64,000 nt of DNA from Frigoribacterium sp. SL97 (lineage in GTDB: Bacteria > Actinomycetota > Actinomycetes > Actinomycetales > Microbacteriaceae): assembly GCF_026625765.1 (NCBI RefSeq), contig NZ_CP113062.1:1240001-1304000 (forward strand), written 5' to 3'. Within the stretch, counting starts at the first letter, position 1. Each line of letters begins with the position of its first letter. This document shows, piece by piece, positions 55,889-64,000 of this stretch. The notes beneath the pieces are model-generated. The model was given only the letters and a program-made list of their open reading frames with translations, made no database searches and was not told where the DNA came from. Both the position numbers and the translations under genes were made by a program.

Positions 55889-55933
55889 GGGGCCGGGCGG
55901 ATGAGGAGTTGTCCACAGGTCCGCCCGGGCCCC
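55889..55933 (-). terminator. Hairpin after the DUF2342 gene, with a DnaA-box-like loop
   Basis: GGGGCCGGGCGGA (55889-55901) pairs with TCCGCCCGGGCCCC (55920-55933) with one bulged base. The 18-base loop holds TTGTCCACA (55909-55917), the form of the DnaA box preferred in high-GC actinobacteria. It is placed to terminate the leftward zincin gene. Confidence 0.55.
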
Positions 55934-55947
55934 GGTGACGGTGTCCG

Positions 55948-57342
55948 TCAGGACCGGGGGGCGTCCTGGTCGGGCCCGGACTCGCCGGGCTCGGTCGCCG
56001 AGCCGTCGTCCCCCTCGCGGGGGCGGTCGTCGGTCGTGTCGTCGAGCAGGTCCTGGATCGCCTGGTCGACGTCGTCGAAGGTGGGCACGTCCGACGTCAG
56101 GCGGGCCACGAGGGCCTGCGGGTCGTCGACGTCGGCGCTGGTGGGCACGATGTCCGGGTGCGACCAGAGGTCGTCTCGGCGCTCGGCACCGACGGCGTCG
56201 GTCACGGTCTGCCAGAGGACGGCCGCCTCGCGGAGGCGCCGCGGCCGCAGTTCGAGGCCGACCAGGGTGGAGAAGGCCGACTCGGCAGGTCCGCCGGCGG
56301 CCCGGCGGCGGCGGACCGTCTCGGCGATCGCCGCGGACTTCGGGAGGCGCGCCGTGGCCTGGGCGGTCACCACGTCGACCCAGCCCTCGATCAGGGCCAG
56401 GGTGGTCTCGAGCCGGGCGAGGGCGGCGAGCTGCTCGTCGGTCTTCGGGGGGATGAGGGCCCCGCTCTTCATGGCCTCCTGCAGGTCGCCGGGGTTCGAG
56501 GGATCGAAGTCCACCGCGAGTTCTTCGAGCCGGGAGGTGTCGATGCGGATGCCCTGGGCGAACTCGCGGATGGACGAGATGAGGTGCAGGCGCAGCCATC
56601 GGGCGTGCCGGAACAGGCGGGCGTGCGCGAGTTCGCGGACCGCCAGGTAGAGCTGTACCTGGTCGGCCTCGATGTCGAGGCCCTCGCCGAAGGCGGCGAC
56701 GTTCTGGGGGAGCAGCGCCGCCTGCTGCTCGTCGAGGAGCGGGATGCTGACGTCGCCGCCGGACACGACCTCGGTCGAGAGCTGGCCGACGACCTGTCCG
56801 AGCTGCATGGCGAAGAGCGTGCCGCCGACGCTGCGCATGACCTGGCTGGCCCCGGCGAGCATCGAGCGCATCTCTTCGGGAGCCTGCTCGCTGAGCACGC
56901 CGGTCAGGGAGTCGGCGATCGACGTGGCCACGGGCTCGGCGAGCTGGCTCCACACGGGCATGGTGAGCCGGGCCCACTCGGCGCGGGTCACGAGGCGGGG
57001 CGTGGCGGTGAGCTCGGCCACGAACGTGACGTCGTCGAGCCACAGTGCGGCGACGTGAAAGGCCTGCTCGAGGGCGGCGGTCTCGGCCGCGGTCGGCACG
57101 ACGGCGCTCTGGGCGCCCACGGCGGTCGCCTGTTCGGTGGCGATCGACCAGTCGATGCCGTCACCGCTGCTGTTGACGGCGTTCTGCAGCTGACTCATGA
57201 GTCGCGCCACGAAGGCCGGGTCGTCGGGCAGCCCGGCGGCCCCGGCGAGCTGCGACGGATCGATCTCGGAACCGCCGGACAGGAACTGCCGCAGCATGTC
57301 ACGGAACTCGTCCTCAGGCCCGCGCGGCGAATCATCGGTCAT
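55948..57342 (-). CDS. DUF2342 zinc-dependent metalloprotease-like protein (Zincin_2)
   Basis: The 464-residue product matches the actinobacterial DUF2342/zincin family (M. tuberculosis Rv3195 is, as I recall, a member). Typical parts are FRDMLRQFLSGG at the N-terminus, LPQNVAAFGEGLDIEADQVQLYLAVRELAHARLFRHARWLR with the conserved histidines in the helical centre, and IEGWVDVVTAQA with the later glutamate. The C-terminus is acidic and low complexity. Enzymatic activity is predicted by fold, not shown. The ATG at 57342 has TAGCGT ending seven bases before it (leaderless). Divergent from the Lon-like gene. Confidence 0.87.
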   Translation of the reverse strand: MTDDSPRGPEDEFRDMLRQFLSGGSEIDPSQLAGAAGLPDDPAFVARLMSQLQNAVNSSGDGIDWSIATEQATAVGAQSAVVPTAAETAALEQAFHVAALWLDDVTFVAELTATPRLVTRAEWARLTMPVWSQLAEPVATSIADSLTGVLSEQAPEEMRSMLAGASQVMRSVGGTLFAMQLGQVVGQLSTEVVSGGDVSIPLLDEQQAALLPQNVAAFGEGLDIEADQVQLYLAVRELAHARLFRHARWLRLHLISSIREFAQGIRIDTSRLEELAVDFDPSNPGDLQEAMKSGALIPPKTDEQLAALARLETTLALIEGWVDVVTAQATARLPKSAAIAETVRRRRAAGGPAESAFSTLVGLELRPRRLREAAVLWQTVTDAVGAERRDDLWSHPDIVPTSADVDDPQALVARLTSDVPTFDDVDQAIQDLLDDTTDDRPREGDDGSATEPGESGPDQDAPRS

Positions 57343-57464
57343 GCTGACTACGCTAGCTGCTGGCCGCACGAAGATCCTGGGATTCGGCCACCGCTCCGGG
57401 GGCGTCGCTCCGCTCGTGGCGAACGCGACCCGCGCCTCCCCGGCCGATCCCGAAAGGACCCTCC

Positions 57465-58577
57465 GTGGCCTTCTTCACGCCCCCGCGCACCGCCCCCTCG
57501 TCAGCACGCCGAGCGAGTAGGTTCGGCTGGCCCCTCCTGGGTGTCGCCGTCGTCTCGGCCGTGGTCCTGAGCCTCCTCCCGGGGCCCTACCTGATCGAAC
57601 AGCCCGGCCCCGTGTTCGACACCCTGGGCAGTGCCGAGTACGAGGGTTCGTCCCAACCCCTGATCACCGTGTCGGGCCACGAGACCTACCCCACCGCGGG
57701 CACCCTCGACCTGCTGACCGTGAGCGTGCAGGGCAACCAGGACGTCCGGCCGGGCTGGGTCGACGTCGTCCGCGCGTGGTCGGACCGTAGCCGTTCGGTC
57801 ATCCCGGTCGAGGCCGTGTACCCGTCGGGGGTGTCGAACGACCAGGTCGACGAACAGAACGCCGTCGACATGCAGAACTCCCAGAAGTCCGCGATCGCCG
57901 CGGCGCTGATCCACGAGGGATACGCCGTCCCCAGCGCCGTGACCGTCAGCCAGGTCTCCGAGGGGAGCCCTGCCGAGGGCGTCCTGCGCGAGGGAGACGT
58001 CCTGGTCAGCGTCAACGGCACCAGTCTCGCCACCGATGCGGACGTGGACGTCCTCCGCGGCCTGGTGGCGGCGAACGGGGCGTCGACGCCGGCGGAGGTG
58101 GTCCTCGAACGCGCGGGGACGAGCATGACCGAGCAGGTCACCCCGCAAGAAGTCGACGGCACGCCGCTCCTCGGCGTCGGGGTCAGCGTGGACTACACGT
58201 ATCCCTTCGACGTCACGCTCAAGCTCGACCAGGTCGGTGGACCGAGTGCCGGCATGATGTTCGCGCTCGGCATCATCGACAAGACGACACCCGGCGAGCT
58301 CACCGGCGGCGCGAAGGTCGCGGGCACGGGCACGATCACGGCCTCGGGCGAGGTGGGTGCCATCGGCGGCATCCGACAGAAGCTCTACGGTGCTCGCGAC
58401 GCCGGGGCGACCGTCTTCCTGGCGCCGTCCACGAACTGCTCCGAGGTCGTCGGGAACGTGCCCTCCGGGCTGGACGTCTACTCGGTCGCCACGTTGGACG
58501 ATGCGGTCACGGCGCTCGAGACGGTCGCGGACGGCGGCGACACGTCGTCCCTGGCCACCTGCACGGCCGGTCGATAG
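57465..58577 (+). CDS. Lon-like PDZ-domain serine protease (S16)
   Basis: The 370-residue product has one N-terminal membrane anchor (FGWPLLGVAVVSAVVLSLLPGPYLIEQPGP), an intermediate domain, a PDZ domain (about 165-240, VSQVSEGSPAEGVLREGDVLVSVNG) and a Lon-type protease domain with catalytic Ser261 in GGPSAGMMFALG and Lys306 in GEVGAIGGIRQK. It acts outside the membrane; the target is unknown. M. tuberculosis Rv3194c, as I recall, has the same layout and neighbours. GTG start after an AAAGGA ribosome site. Confidence 0.92.
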   Translation: MAFFTPPRTAPSSARRASRFGWPLLGVAVVSAVVLSLLPGPYLIEQPGPVFDTLGSAEYEGSSQPLITVSGHETYPTAGTLDLLTVSVQGNQDVRPGWVDVVRAWSDRSRSVIPVEAVYPSGVSNDQVDEQNAVDMQNSQKSAIAAALIHEGYAVPSAVTVSQVSEGSPAEGVLREGDVLVSVNGTSLATDADVDVLRGLVAANGASTPAEVVLERAGTSMTEQVTPQEVDGTPLLGVGVSVDYTYPFDVTLKLDQVGGPSAGMMFALGIIDKTTPGELTGGAKVAGTGTITASGEVGAIGGIRQKLYGARDAGATVFLAPSTNCSEVVGNVPSGLDVYSVATLDDAVTALETVADGGDTSSLATCTAGR

Positions 58578-58677
58578 CGTTCGTGCAGCCCGCGCAAAGC
58601 TGAGAAGGGGACGCTGAGTCGGCCAGGCTCGACACGTAGGATGGCCGTCCACGTCCCCGTCAGCCAGGAGTCCACCC

Positions 58678-61623
58678 TTGACGTCACCCGCATCGTCGCG
58701 AACCGCACGACGCTCGCCCCGATTGCCCGTCCTGGTCACGGTGGCCGTCCTCGCCGCCCTGGTCATCGCCTTCTTCATCTTCTCGTCGCTGCTGACCGAC
58801 TACCTCTGGTACCAGCAGCTCGGGTTCACGGGAGTGCTCACGACACAGTGGATCTCCCGCCTCGTGATGTTCGCGGTGGGCTTCGTGGCCATGGCGGTGC
58901 CGGTGTACGTCAGCATCGAGGTGGCCTTCCGGTTCCGGCCGGTGTACGCCAAGTTGAACTCCCAGCTCGACCGCTACCAGCAGGTCATCGAGCCCCTGCG
59001 CCGGGCCGTCGTCATCGGCGTCCCCGCCGTCCTCGGCCTCTTCGCCGGCATCGCCACGTCGACGCAGTGGCAGACCGTCCTCGAGTGGATCAACCGCACC
59101 CCCTTCGGTCAGACAGACGCGCAGTTCGGGCTCGACATCGGGTTCTACGTCTTCGAGCTGCCGCTCTACCAGGCCGTGGTCGGCTTCGCCTCGGCCGTCG
59201 TGCTCATCGCCGGCATCGCCGCCGTCGCGACCAGCTACCTCTACGGTGCCCTGCGCTTCACCGGTCGCGAGGTGCGCATCTCGAAGGTCGCGCGCATCCA
59301 GTTGGCCGTCACGGCCGCCGTCTACCTGCTCCTCCAGGGCGTGAGCCTCTGGCTCGACCAGTACGCGACCCTGTCCGACGGAACGAACAAGCTCCTCACG
59401 GGTGCCACGTACACCGACGTCAACGCGGGCATCCCCGGCAAGCAGATCCTGGCCGGGATCGCGGTGGTCGTGGCCGTCCTGTTCATCGTGACCGCGATCG
59501 TCGGCCGCTGGCGCCTCCCGGTCATCGGTACGGCCGCGCTCATCATCATCAGCATCATCGTCGGGGGCATCTACCCCTGGATCGTCCAGCGCTTCACGGT
59601 CGAGCCCAGCGAGCGGACCGTCGAGTCGCCGTACATCGAGCGAAACATCCAGGCGACGCGTGAGGCGTACGGCGTGGCCGACGTCGAAGAGCAGACCTAC
59701 GATGCGAAGTCCGACGCCGAGGCCGGTGCCCTGGCCGGTGACGCCGTCACCACCGCGAACATCCGCATCATCGACCCCGCTCTCGTGACCGACGCCTTCG
59801 CCCAGCTGCAGCAGTACCGCCAGTACTACAGCTTCCCCGAGCAGCTCGCGGTCGACCGGTACACGATCGACGGCAACGTGCAGGACACCGTCATCGCCGT
59901 GCGCGAGCTGAACACCTCGCAGCTCGGCAACTCGGCGACCCCCTACAACACGACCTTCGTCTACACGCACGGCTACGGCGTGGTGGCGGCCTACGGCAAC
60001 CAGCGGTCGGCGGACGGCCAGCCGGTCTTCCTCGAGTCCGGCATCCCGGTGACGGGTGCCCTCGGCGACGCCGGCGACTACGAACCGCGAATCTACTTCG
60101 GCCAGGAGTCGCCCACCTACTCGATCGTGGGTGGCGACGGCGGCAACGACATCGAGCTCGACTACCCGTCGGGCAGCAACGACAACGGCACCAACGAGAC
60201 GACGACCTTCGAGGGCGACGGTGGGCCCAAGCTCGACAACGTCTTCAAGAAGCTCATCTACGCCATCAAGTTCCAGTCCGAGCAGATCTTCCTGTCCGAC
60301 GCGGTGAACGACCAGTCGCAGATCCTCTACGACCGTGACCCCACCGAGCGCGTCCAGAAGGTCGCTCCCTACCTCACCATCGACAGCGCGCCGTACCCCT
60401 CCGTCGTCGACGGCAAGGTCGTCTGGATCGTCGACGGCTACACCACGACCAACGAGTACCCGTACTCGAAGCCGCAGGCGTTGTCCGACGCGATCGCCGA
60501 CACGTACAACGACCGCCCGGTGTACGCCTCGAACAACATCAACTACATCCGCAACTCGGTCAAGGCCACGGTCGACGCGTACGACGGTTCGGTCAAGCTC
60601 TACGCGTGGGACACCAGCGACCCCATCCTGCAGACCTACGACAAGATCTTCCCCTCCACGCTGTCGCCGCTGAGCGACATGTCGGCCGAACTGCTCCAGC
60701 ACGTCCGCTATCCGCAGGACATGTTCAAGGTGCAGCGGGCGATCCTCGGCACGTACCACGTGACGGACGCCGACTCGTTCTACTCGAGCGACGACGCGTG
60801 GGTCACGCCCAACGAGCCGACGAGCAACGCCCAGAACCCGCCGTTGCAGCCTCCGTACTACCTGACGCTGCAGCTGCCCGATCAAGACCCTGCGTTCTCG
60901 ATCTACTCGACGTACATCCCGCAACAGTCGGGTGAGAACGCCCGGAACGTGCTGACGGGCTATCTCGCGGCGAATGCCGATGCCGGGTCGACGCCGGGCG
61001 AGATCTCGTCGGACTACGGCAAGCTGACGCTGCTGGCCCTGCCGCGCACCGACACGCTGCCCGGTCCCGGACAGGTGCAGAACAACTTCAACACCGACAC
61101 GGCCGTGGCCAACCAGCTCGCTCTCCTCACCCGGGGTGACACGAGCGTCGTCCGAGGCAACCTGCTGACCCTGCCGGTCGGCGGTGGTCTGCTCTACGTC
61201 CAGCCGATCTACGTGAAGTCGAACTCCGAGACGTCGTACCCGGTCCTGCAGCGCATCCTGGTCTCGTTCGGAGACAAGATCGCCTTCGAGGACACCCTCG
61301 ACGGCGCCCTCGACTCGCTGTTCGGCGGCAACTCGGGTGCGACCGCCGGAGACAACGGCGTGCCGACCACGGGTGACGGGACCGACGGCACGGGCACCGG
61401 CACCGGCGACGGAGCGACCGACGGTGGCACGGCGACCCCCGACACCGGCGGCACCGGATCGGGTACCGACAACGCGGCGCTCGACCAGGCCCTGGCCGAC
61501 GCTCAGCAGGCCCTGACCGACCGTGCCGCGGCCTACGCCGACAACGACCTGGTCGCGGCGGCGGAAGCCGACACGCGCCTCCAGACCGCGCTCGAGGACG
61601 CGGTCGCCGCCAGCGGTCAGTAG
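58678..61623 (+). CDS. UPF0182 family membrane protein
   Basis: The 981-residue product has about seven N-terminal transmembrane helices (to about residue 310), starting RLPVLVTVAVLAALVIAFFIF and with the family's LWYQQLGFTGVLTTQW, then a large extracytoplasmic domain containing YRQYYSFPEQLAVDRY, HGYGVVAAYGNQR and VRYPQDMFKVQRAILGTYHV. The C-terminal 90 residues begin with a Gly/Thr/Asp-rich linker and end in an alanine-rich helix. Function is unknown. The TTG start has an AGGAG ribosome site. M. tuberculosis Rv3193c is, as I recall, the counterpart next to the same protease gene. Confidence 0.94.
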   Translation: MTSPASSRTARRSPRLPVLVTVAVLAALVIAFFIFSSLLTDYLWYQQLGFTGVLTTQWISRLVMFAVGFVAMAVPVYVSIEVAFRFRPVYAKLNSQLDRYQQVIEPLRRAVVIGVPAVLGLFAGIATSTQWQTVLEWINRTPFGQTDAQFGLDIGFYVFELPLYQAVVGFASAVVLIAGIAAVATSYLYGALRFTGREVRISKVARIQLAVTAAVYLLLQGVSLWLDQYATLSDGTNKLLTGATYTDVNAGIPGKQILAGIAVVVAVLFIVTAIVGRWRLPVIGTAALIIISIIVGGIYPWIVQRFTVEPSERTVESPYIERNIQATREAYGVADVEEQTYDAKSDAEAGALAGDAVTTANIRIIDPALVTDAFAQLQQYRQYYSFPEQLAVDRYTIDGNVQDTVIAVRELNTSQLGNSATPYNTTFVYTHGYGVVAAYGNQRSADGQPVFLESGIPVTGALGDAGDYEPRIYFGQESPTYSIVGGDGGNDIELDYPSGSNDNGTNETTTFEGDGGPKLDNVFKKLIYAIKFQSEQIFLSDAVNDQSQILYDRDPTERVQKVAPYLTIDSAPYPSVVDGKVVWIVDGYTTTNEYPYSKPQALSDAIADTYNDRPVYASNNINYIRNSVKATVDAYDGSVKLYAWDTSDPILQTYDKIFPSTLSPLSDMSAELLQHVRYPQDMFKVQRAILGTYHVTDADSFYSSDDAWVTPNEPTSNAQNPPLQPPYYLTLQLPDQDPAFSIYSTYIPQQSGENARNVLTGYLAANADAGSTPGEISSDYGKLTLLALPRTDTLPGPGQVQNNFNTDTAVANQLALLTRGDTSVVRGNLLTLPVGGGLLYVQPIYVKSNSETSYPVLQRILVSFGDKIAFEDTLDGALDSLFGGNSGATAGDNGVPTTGDGTDGTGTGTGDGATDGGTATPDTGGTGSGTDNAALDQALADAQQALTDRAAAYADNDLVAAAEADTRLQTALEDAVAASGQ

Positions 61624-61641
61624 GCCCGAGCGGTGATCGTC

Positions 61642-61672
61642 GACCCCCCTTCCGGCATGCCGGGAGGGGGGT
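61642..61672 (+). terminator. Terminator after the UPF0182 gene
   Basis: CCCCCCTTCCGGCA pairs with TGCCGGGAGGGGGG across a very short loop, followed by TT, about 20 bases after the stop codon. Confidence 0.8.
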
Positions 61673-61716
61673 TCGTCGTCGATCCAGCGTGGTGGGTGCC
61701 TCTTCCGGTGGCTCGA

Positions 61717-61746
61717 TTGGACGGGGGCCGAACGGCGTGCTAGAGT
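61717..61746 (+). promoter_or_regulatory. Promoter of the initiator tRNA gene
   Basis: TTGGAC (61717-61722) and TAGAGT (61741-61746) are separated by 18 bases, and the tRNA begins 12 bases after the -10. Confidence 0.7.
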
Positions 61747-61758
61747 CATTTCTTGTGC

Positions 61759-61832
61759 CGCGGGGTGGAGCAGTTCGGTAGCTCGCTGGGCTCATAACCC
61801 AGAGGTCGTAGGTTCAAATCCTGCCCCCGCAA
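61759..61832 (+). tRNA. Initiator tRNA-fMet (anticodon CAT)
   Basis: The 74-base cloverleaf starts CGCGGGG, has the anticodon loop CTCATAA closed by the three G:C pairs GGG/CCC typical of initiator tRNA, the T loop GGTTCAAATCC and ends CCCCGCAA. The first base C faces A at position 72, leaving the unpaired 1:72 position diagnostic of bacterial initiator tRNA. The CCA end is not encoded (CAA follows) and must be added after transcription. It has its own promoter and terminator. Confidence 0.96.
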
Positions 61833-61842
61833 CAAGAACGAT

Positions 61843-61875
61843 GAAGGCCCCGGTCGAATGACCGGGGCCTTCTTC
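61843..61875 (+). terminator. Terminator of the initiator tRNA gene
   Basis: GAAGGCCCCGGTC (61843-61855) pairs perfectly with GACCGGGGCCTTC (61860-61872) around a GAAT loop, followed by TT. Confidence 0.92.
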
Positions 61876-61935
61876 GTGTCCTCGTGCGCGTGATCGGGTC
61901 TGTGCCCCGGCCGCCGATCATGCCAAGGTTGAGGC

Positions 61936-63030
61936 ATGTCGAGACTCCGGGTGGTCATCGCGCCCGATTCGTTCAAGGGATCCCTCGGCGCACCAGAGGT
62001 GGCGGCGGCCCTCGCTGCCGGCTGGTCACGATCACGGCCGGACGACGTCGTCGTCACCCTGCCCTTGGCGGACGGCGGCGAGGGCACCCTCGACGCGTTC
62101 GAGCGGGCGTGCCCCGGGAGCGTCCGCCACGAGAGCGTCGTGGAGGGCCCTGACGGCCGCCCGGTCGACGCCCCCTGGCTCACGCTGCCCGACGGTACGG
62201 CCGTCGTCGAGCTCGCCTCGTCCTGCGGGCTCGGCCTGCTGAGCTCACCTGCGCCGCACGACGCGAACACCCGCGGCCTGGGTGACGTCATCCGTGCGGC
62301 CGTCGACGCCGGAGCCACCCGACTCGTCGTCGGCCTCGGAGGCAGCGCGTCGACGGACGGGGGAGCGGGCGCTCTGACGGTCCTCGGTGCCCGCATCGTG
62401 GATTCCCTGGGGGAGCCCGTCGCCTCGGGCAACCACGGCCTCACGACAGCCGCCCGGGTCGATCTGTCGGGTCTCATCGCCCTCCCGCCCGACGGCGTCA
62501 CGCTGTTGGTCGACGTCGACAGCCCCCTGCTCGGTCCCGACGGTGCCGCGGCCGTGTTCGGGCCGCAGAAGGGTGCCTCCGTCGACGACGTCCTCGCACT
62601 CGAGCAGGGTCTCGAGCGTTTCGCGAGCCTCGTCGACGTCGATCCCACGACGCCCGGGGCCGGGGCCGCAGGAGGAACGGGTTTCGGTCTGCTCGCCTGG
62701 GGTGCCCGTCTGCAACCCGGAGCGGTCGCCGTCGCCGAGACGGTCCGTCTCGCCGAGGCCCTGGCCCACGGTGACGTCGTCGTCACCGGAGAAGGATCGT
62801 TCGACGGTCAGACCGCCGCCGGGAAGACCGTGTCGCTCGTGCGTCGGATGGCCGACGCCGTCGGAGTACCGGTCGTCCTCGTCGCCGGTGCGGTCGACGC
62901 GCCTGCGGACGGCTTCGCGGACGCCGTCTCGACCACGCAGGTGGCCGGGGGCGTCGCCGAGTCCACGACCCGCGCCTCCTACTGGGTGGGCGAGGCCGCC
63001 GCCCAGGTGGCGGGGCGGTGGGCGCGATGA
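61936..63030 (+). CDS. glxK: Glycerate kinase
   Basis: The enzyme phosphorylates glycerate using ATP. The 364-residue product shows the class II glycerate kinase (GckA/GlxK) signatures: VVIAPDSFKGSLGAPEVAAALA at the N-terminus, LADGGEGTLDAF, GLGGSASTDGGAGAL, GPDGAAAVFGPQKGA, GTGFGL and GEGSFDGQTAAGKT. Only a GAGG-like ribosome site is seen close to the ATG; a CAAGGT hexamer six bases upstream fits a weak leaderless promoter. One copy of the dispersed 10-mer lies near its 3' end (62971-62980, encoding RAS). It overlaps the next gene by four bases (ATGA). Confidence 0.93.
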   Translation: MSRLRVVIAPDSFKGSLGAPEVAAALAAGWSRSRPDDVVVTLPLADGGEGTLDAFERACPGSVRHESVVEGPDGRPVDAPWLTLPDGTAVVELASSCGLGLLSSPAPHDANTRGLGDVIRAAVDAGATRLVVGLGGSASTDGGAGALTVLGARIVDSLGEPVASGNHGLTTAARVDLSGLIALPPDGVTLLVDVDSPLLGPDGAAAVFGPQKGASVDDVLALEQGLERFASLVDVDPTTPGAGAAGGTGFGLLAWGARLQPGAVAVAETVRLAEALAHGDVVVTGEGSFDGQTAAGKTVSLVRRMADAVGVPVVLVAGAVDAPADGFADAVSTTQVAGGVAESTTRASYWVGEAAAQVAGRWAR

Positions 63031-63893
63031 GCGCCGGCAGGACACCCGAGGTCGTCGTCGCGGTCGTGCAGACCGCACCCGGCGACGACCCGGCGAGCAA
63101 CCGGCGGACCATCACGGACCTCACCGAGGAGGCGGTCCGCCGCGGAGCACAGGTGGCGGTCTTCCCTGAGTACTCGTCGTATTTTTCCCCCGACCTGGGC
63201 CCGGCGTACCTCGAGGCCGCGGAACCCACGGACGGGCCCTTCGTGCGCCATCTGACCGCGCTGGCCGACCGGCTCGGCGTCGTGGTCGTCGCCGGCCTCG
63301 TCGCCGTCTCGCCCGACCCGGCCCGGTTCGAGAACCTGCTCGTGGCCGTGGCGCCCGGTCGGGGCGTCGTCGCCCGCTACTCGAAGCAGCACCTCTACGA
63401 CGCGTTCGGTGGGCAGGAGTCCCGGTGGATCGTGCCGGGCCCGTTGGCCGTCGCCGCGACCTTCGAGGTCGGCGGGCTCGTCTTCGGTCTGCAGACCTGC
63501 TACGACCTGCGGTTCCCCGAGGTCACGCGGACGCTCGTCGACGCCGGGGCCGACGTCGTCCTGATGCCGGCCGAATGGGTGCGCGGGCCGCTCAAGCAGC
63601 ACCACTGGACGACCCTCCTGACCGCTCGTGCGCTCGAGAACACCGTGTACGTCGCCGCCGCGGACCACGCACCGCCGATCGGCGTGGGCTGCAGCACGAT
63701 CGTCGACCCGACGGGCGTGGCCGTCGCCTCGGTCGGGGACGAGGTCGACGTCATGGCAGTGGCCGGGGTCTCGGCCGACCGGATCGCCGCCGTGCGGCGC
63801 CTGAACCCGTCCCTGGCCCTGCGTCGGTACGACGTGGTCCCGCGCCGCGTGGGGGCCGGCGAGACCTCCACGGAGCGCTCAGACCGAGAGTGA
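63027..63893 (+). CDS. Nitrilase/carbon-nitrogen hydrolase family amidase
   Basis: The 288-residue product has the nitrilase-superfamily catalytic triad: Glu48 in VFPEYSS, lysine in YSKQHLYDAF and cysteine in QTCYDLRFPE. The sequence resembles the Nit/omega-amidase-like branch that repairs deaminated glutathione or hydrolyses omega-amides, but the substrate is not certain. The ATG overlaps the glxK stop by four bases, so the two genes are translationally coupled. Its final 15 bases overlap the convergent aminotransferase gene. Confidence 0.88.
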   Translation: MSAGRTPEVVVAVVQTAPGDDPASNRRTITDLTEEAVRRGAQVAVFPEYSSYFSPDLGPAYLEAAEPTDGPFVRHLTALADRLGVVVVAGLVAVSPDPARFENLLVAVAPGRGVVARYSKQHLYDAFGGQESRWIVPGPLAVAATFEVGGLVFGLQTCYDLRFPEVTRTLVDAGADVVLMPAEWVRGPLKQHHWTTLLTARALENTVYVAAADHAPPIGVGCSTIVDPTGVAVASVGDEVDVMAVAGVSADRIAAVRRLNPSLALRRYDVVPRRVGAGETSTERSDRE

Positions 63894-64000
63894 CGCGAGT
63901 CGGGCCGCGGCCTGCTCGAGCACCTCGACGCGCTTGCAGAAGGCGAAGCGGACGAGGGACGACTGCTCGGCGGCGAGCGCCGGGTGGCAGAAGGCGCTGA
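63879..64000 (-). CDS. Aminotransferase class I/II, C-terminal end (cut by window edge)
   Basis: Only the last 40 residues are visible, reading leftward to a TGA at 63879: SAFCHPALAAEQSSLVRFAF, CKRVEVLEQAAARLASLSV. The segment LVRFAFCKR followed by a helix is the normal C-terminus of PLP-dependent class I/II aminotransferases of the methionine/kynurenine aminotransferase (YbdL-like) type. The rest lies outside the window. Kynurenine/glutamine transaminases are known partners of omega-amidases, which fits the neighbouring nitrilase-family gene. Confidence 0.7.
   Translation of the reverse strand, partial: SAFCHPALAAEQSSLVRFAFCKRVEVLEQAAARLASLSV

Noticed and set aside
58684..61749. Open frame of 1021 codons antisense to the UPF0182 gene
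   Set aside because: Shadow frame, rich in R, V, D and H, with no recognisable domain or ribosome site.

Overview
The window is 64 kb of very GC-rich DNA with tightly packed genes, many GTG and TTG starts and almost no spare sequence. Gene content points to an actinobacterium, most likely of the family Microbacteriaceae. The pointers are mycothiol synthesis (MshB), an AdnAB-type helicase-nuclease pair, small actinobacterial proteins (DUF3117, DUF3107), a UPF0182 protein, a DUF2342 zincin, an MhuD-like haem-degrading enzyme and a DtxR/IdeR-type iron box. I cannot name the genus from sequence alone. I see no rRNA, insertion sequence, prophage, CRISPR array or recognisable defence island; this is mostly chromosomal core.

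Layout. 1-3.4 kb: small genes (a LolA-like secreted protein cut by the window edge, MhuD-like enzyme, FBP-domain protein, a PrmC-related methyltransferase, a lipoprotein, an SseB-like protein). 3.5-8.4 kb: a tandem glycine riboswitch controlling gcvT-gcvH-gcvP (glycine cleavage). 8.7-15.2 kb: a CPBP membrane protease, then a four-gene peptide ABC importer. 15.3-21.5 kb: typA, a lipoprotein and the iron-regulated efeUOB importer read leftward. 21.5-29.3 kb: mshB, a 7Fe ferredoxin, dapC, gltA, dapD, dapE, a PIG-V-like membrane protein and a DUF3117 protein; dapC, dapD and dapE are all on the succinylase route to diaminopimelate and lysine. 29.5-35.7 kb: O-methyltransferase, tatB, a LysR regulator with a divergent 40-residue membrane peptide, then mrp, DUF1003 and a soluble MgtE-like protein in one overlapping leftward operon, and a YflT-like stress protein.

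35.7-44.8 kb: a membrane protein with YcnI and CopC (periplasmic copper handling), aminopeptidase P, a membrane-anchored EEP phosphatase/nuclease, a PHP phosphoesterase, a DEAD-box RNA helicase, a ferritin-like protein and DUF3107. 44.9-55.1 kb is a DNA repair block: adnA-adnB, a degenerate phosphotransferase, nudC and a short uvrD2. 55.0-61.6 kb: a frameshifted ThiF/cyclodehydratase-like gene, a DUF2342 zincin, a Lon-like PDZ protease and a UPF0182 membrane protein. 61.7-64 kb: initiator tRNA-fMet, glycerate kinase, a nitrilase-family amidase and the end of an aminotransferase. Two long stretches resemble gene order I remember from Mycobacterium tuberculosis (typA to mgtE-like; rhlE to UPF0182), which supports most of the assignments.

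The strongest signal not explained by genes is a dispersed 10-mer, CGCGCCTCCT/AGGAGGCGCG, found exactly 16 times across intergenic DNA, a riboswitch and coding sequence in several reading frames. A second global pattern is that many genes have a -10 hexamer 6-8 bases before the start codon and no Shine-Dalgarno, that is, leaderless transcription. No intergenic stretch exceeds about 300 bases; the longest, 8392-8669 and 9498-9785, hold a terminator plus unassigned sequence, and promoters, respectively.
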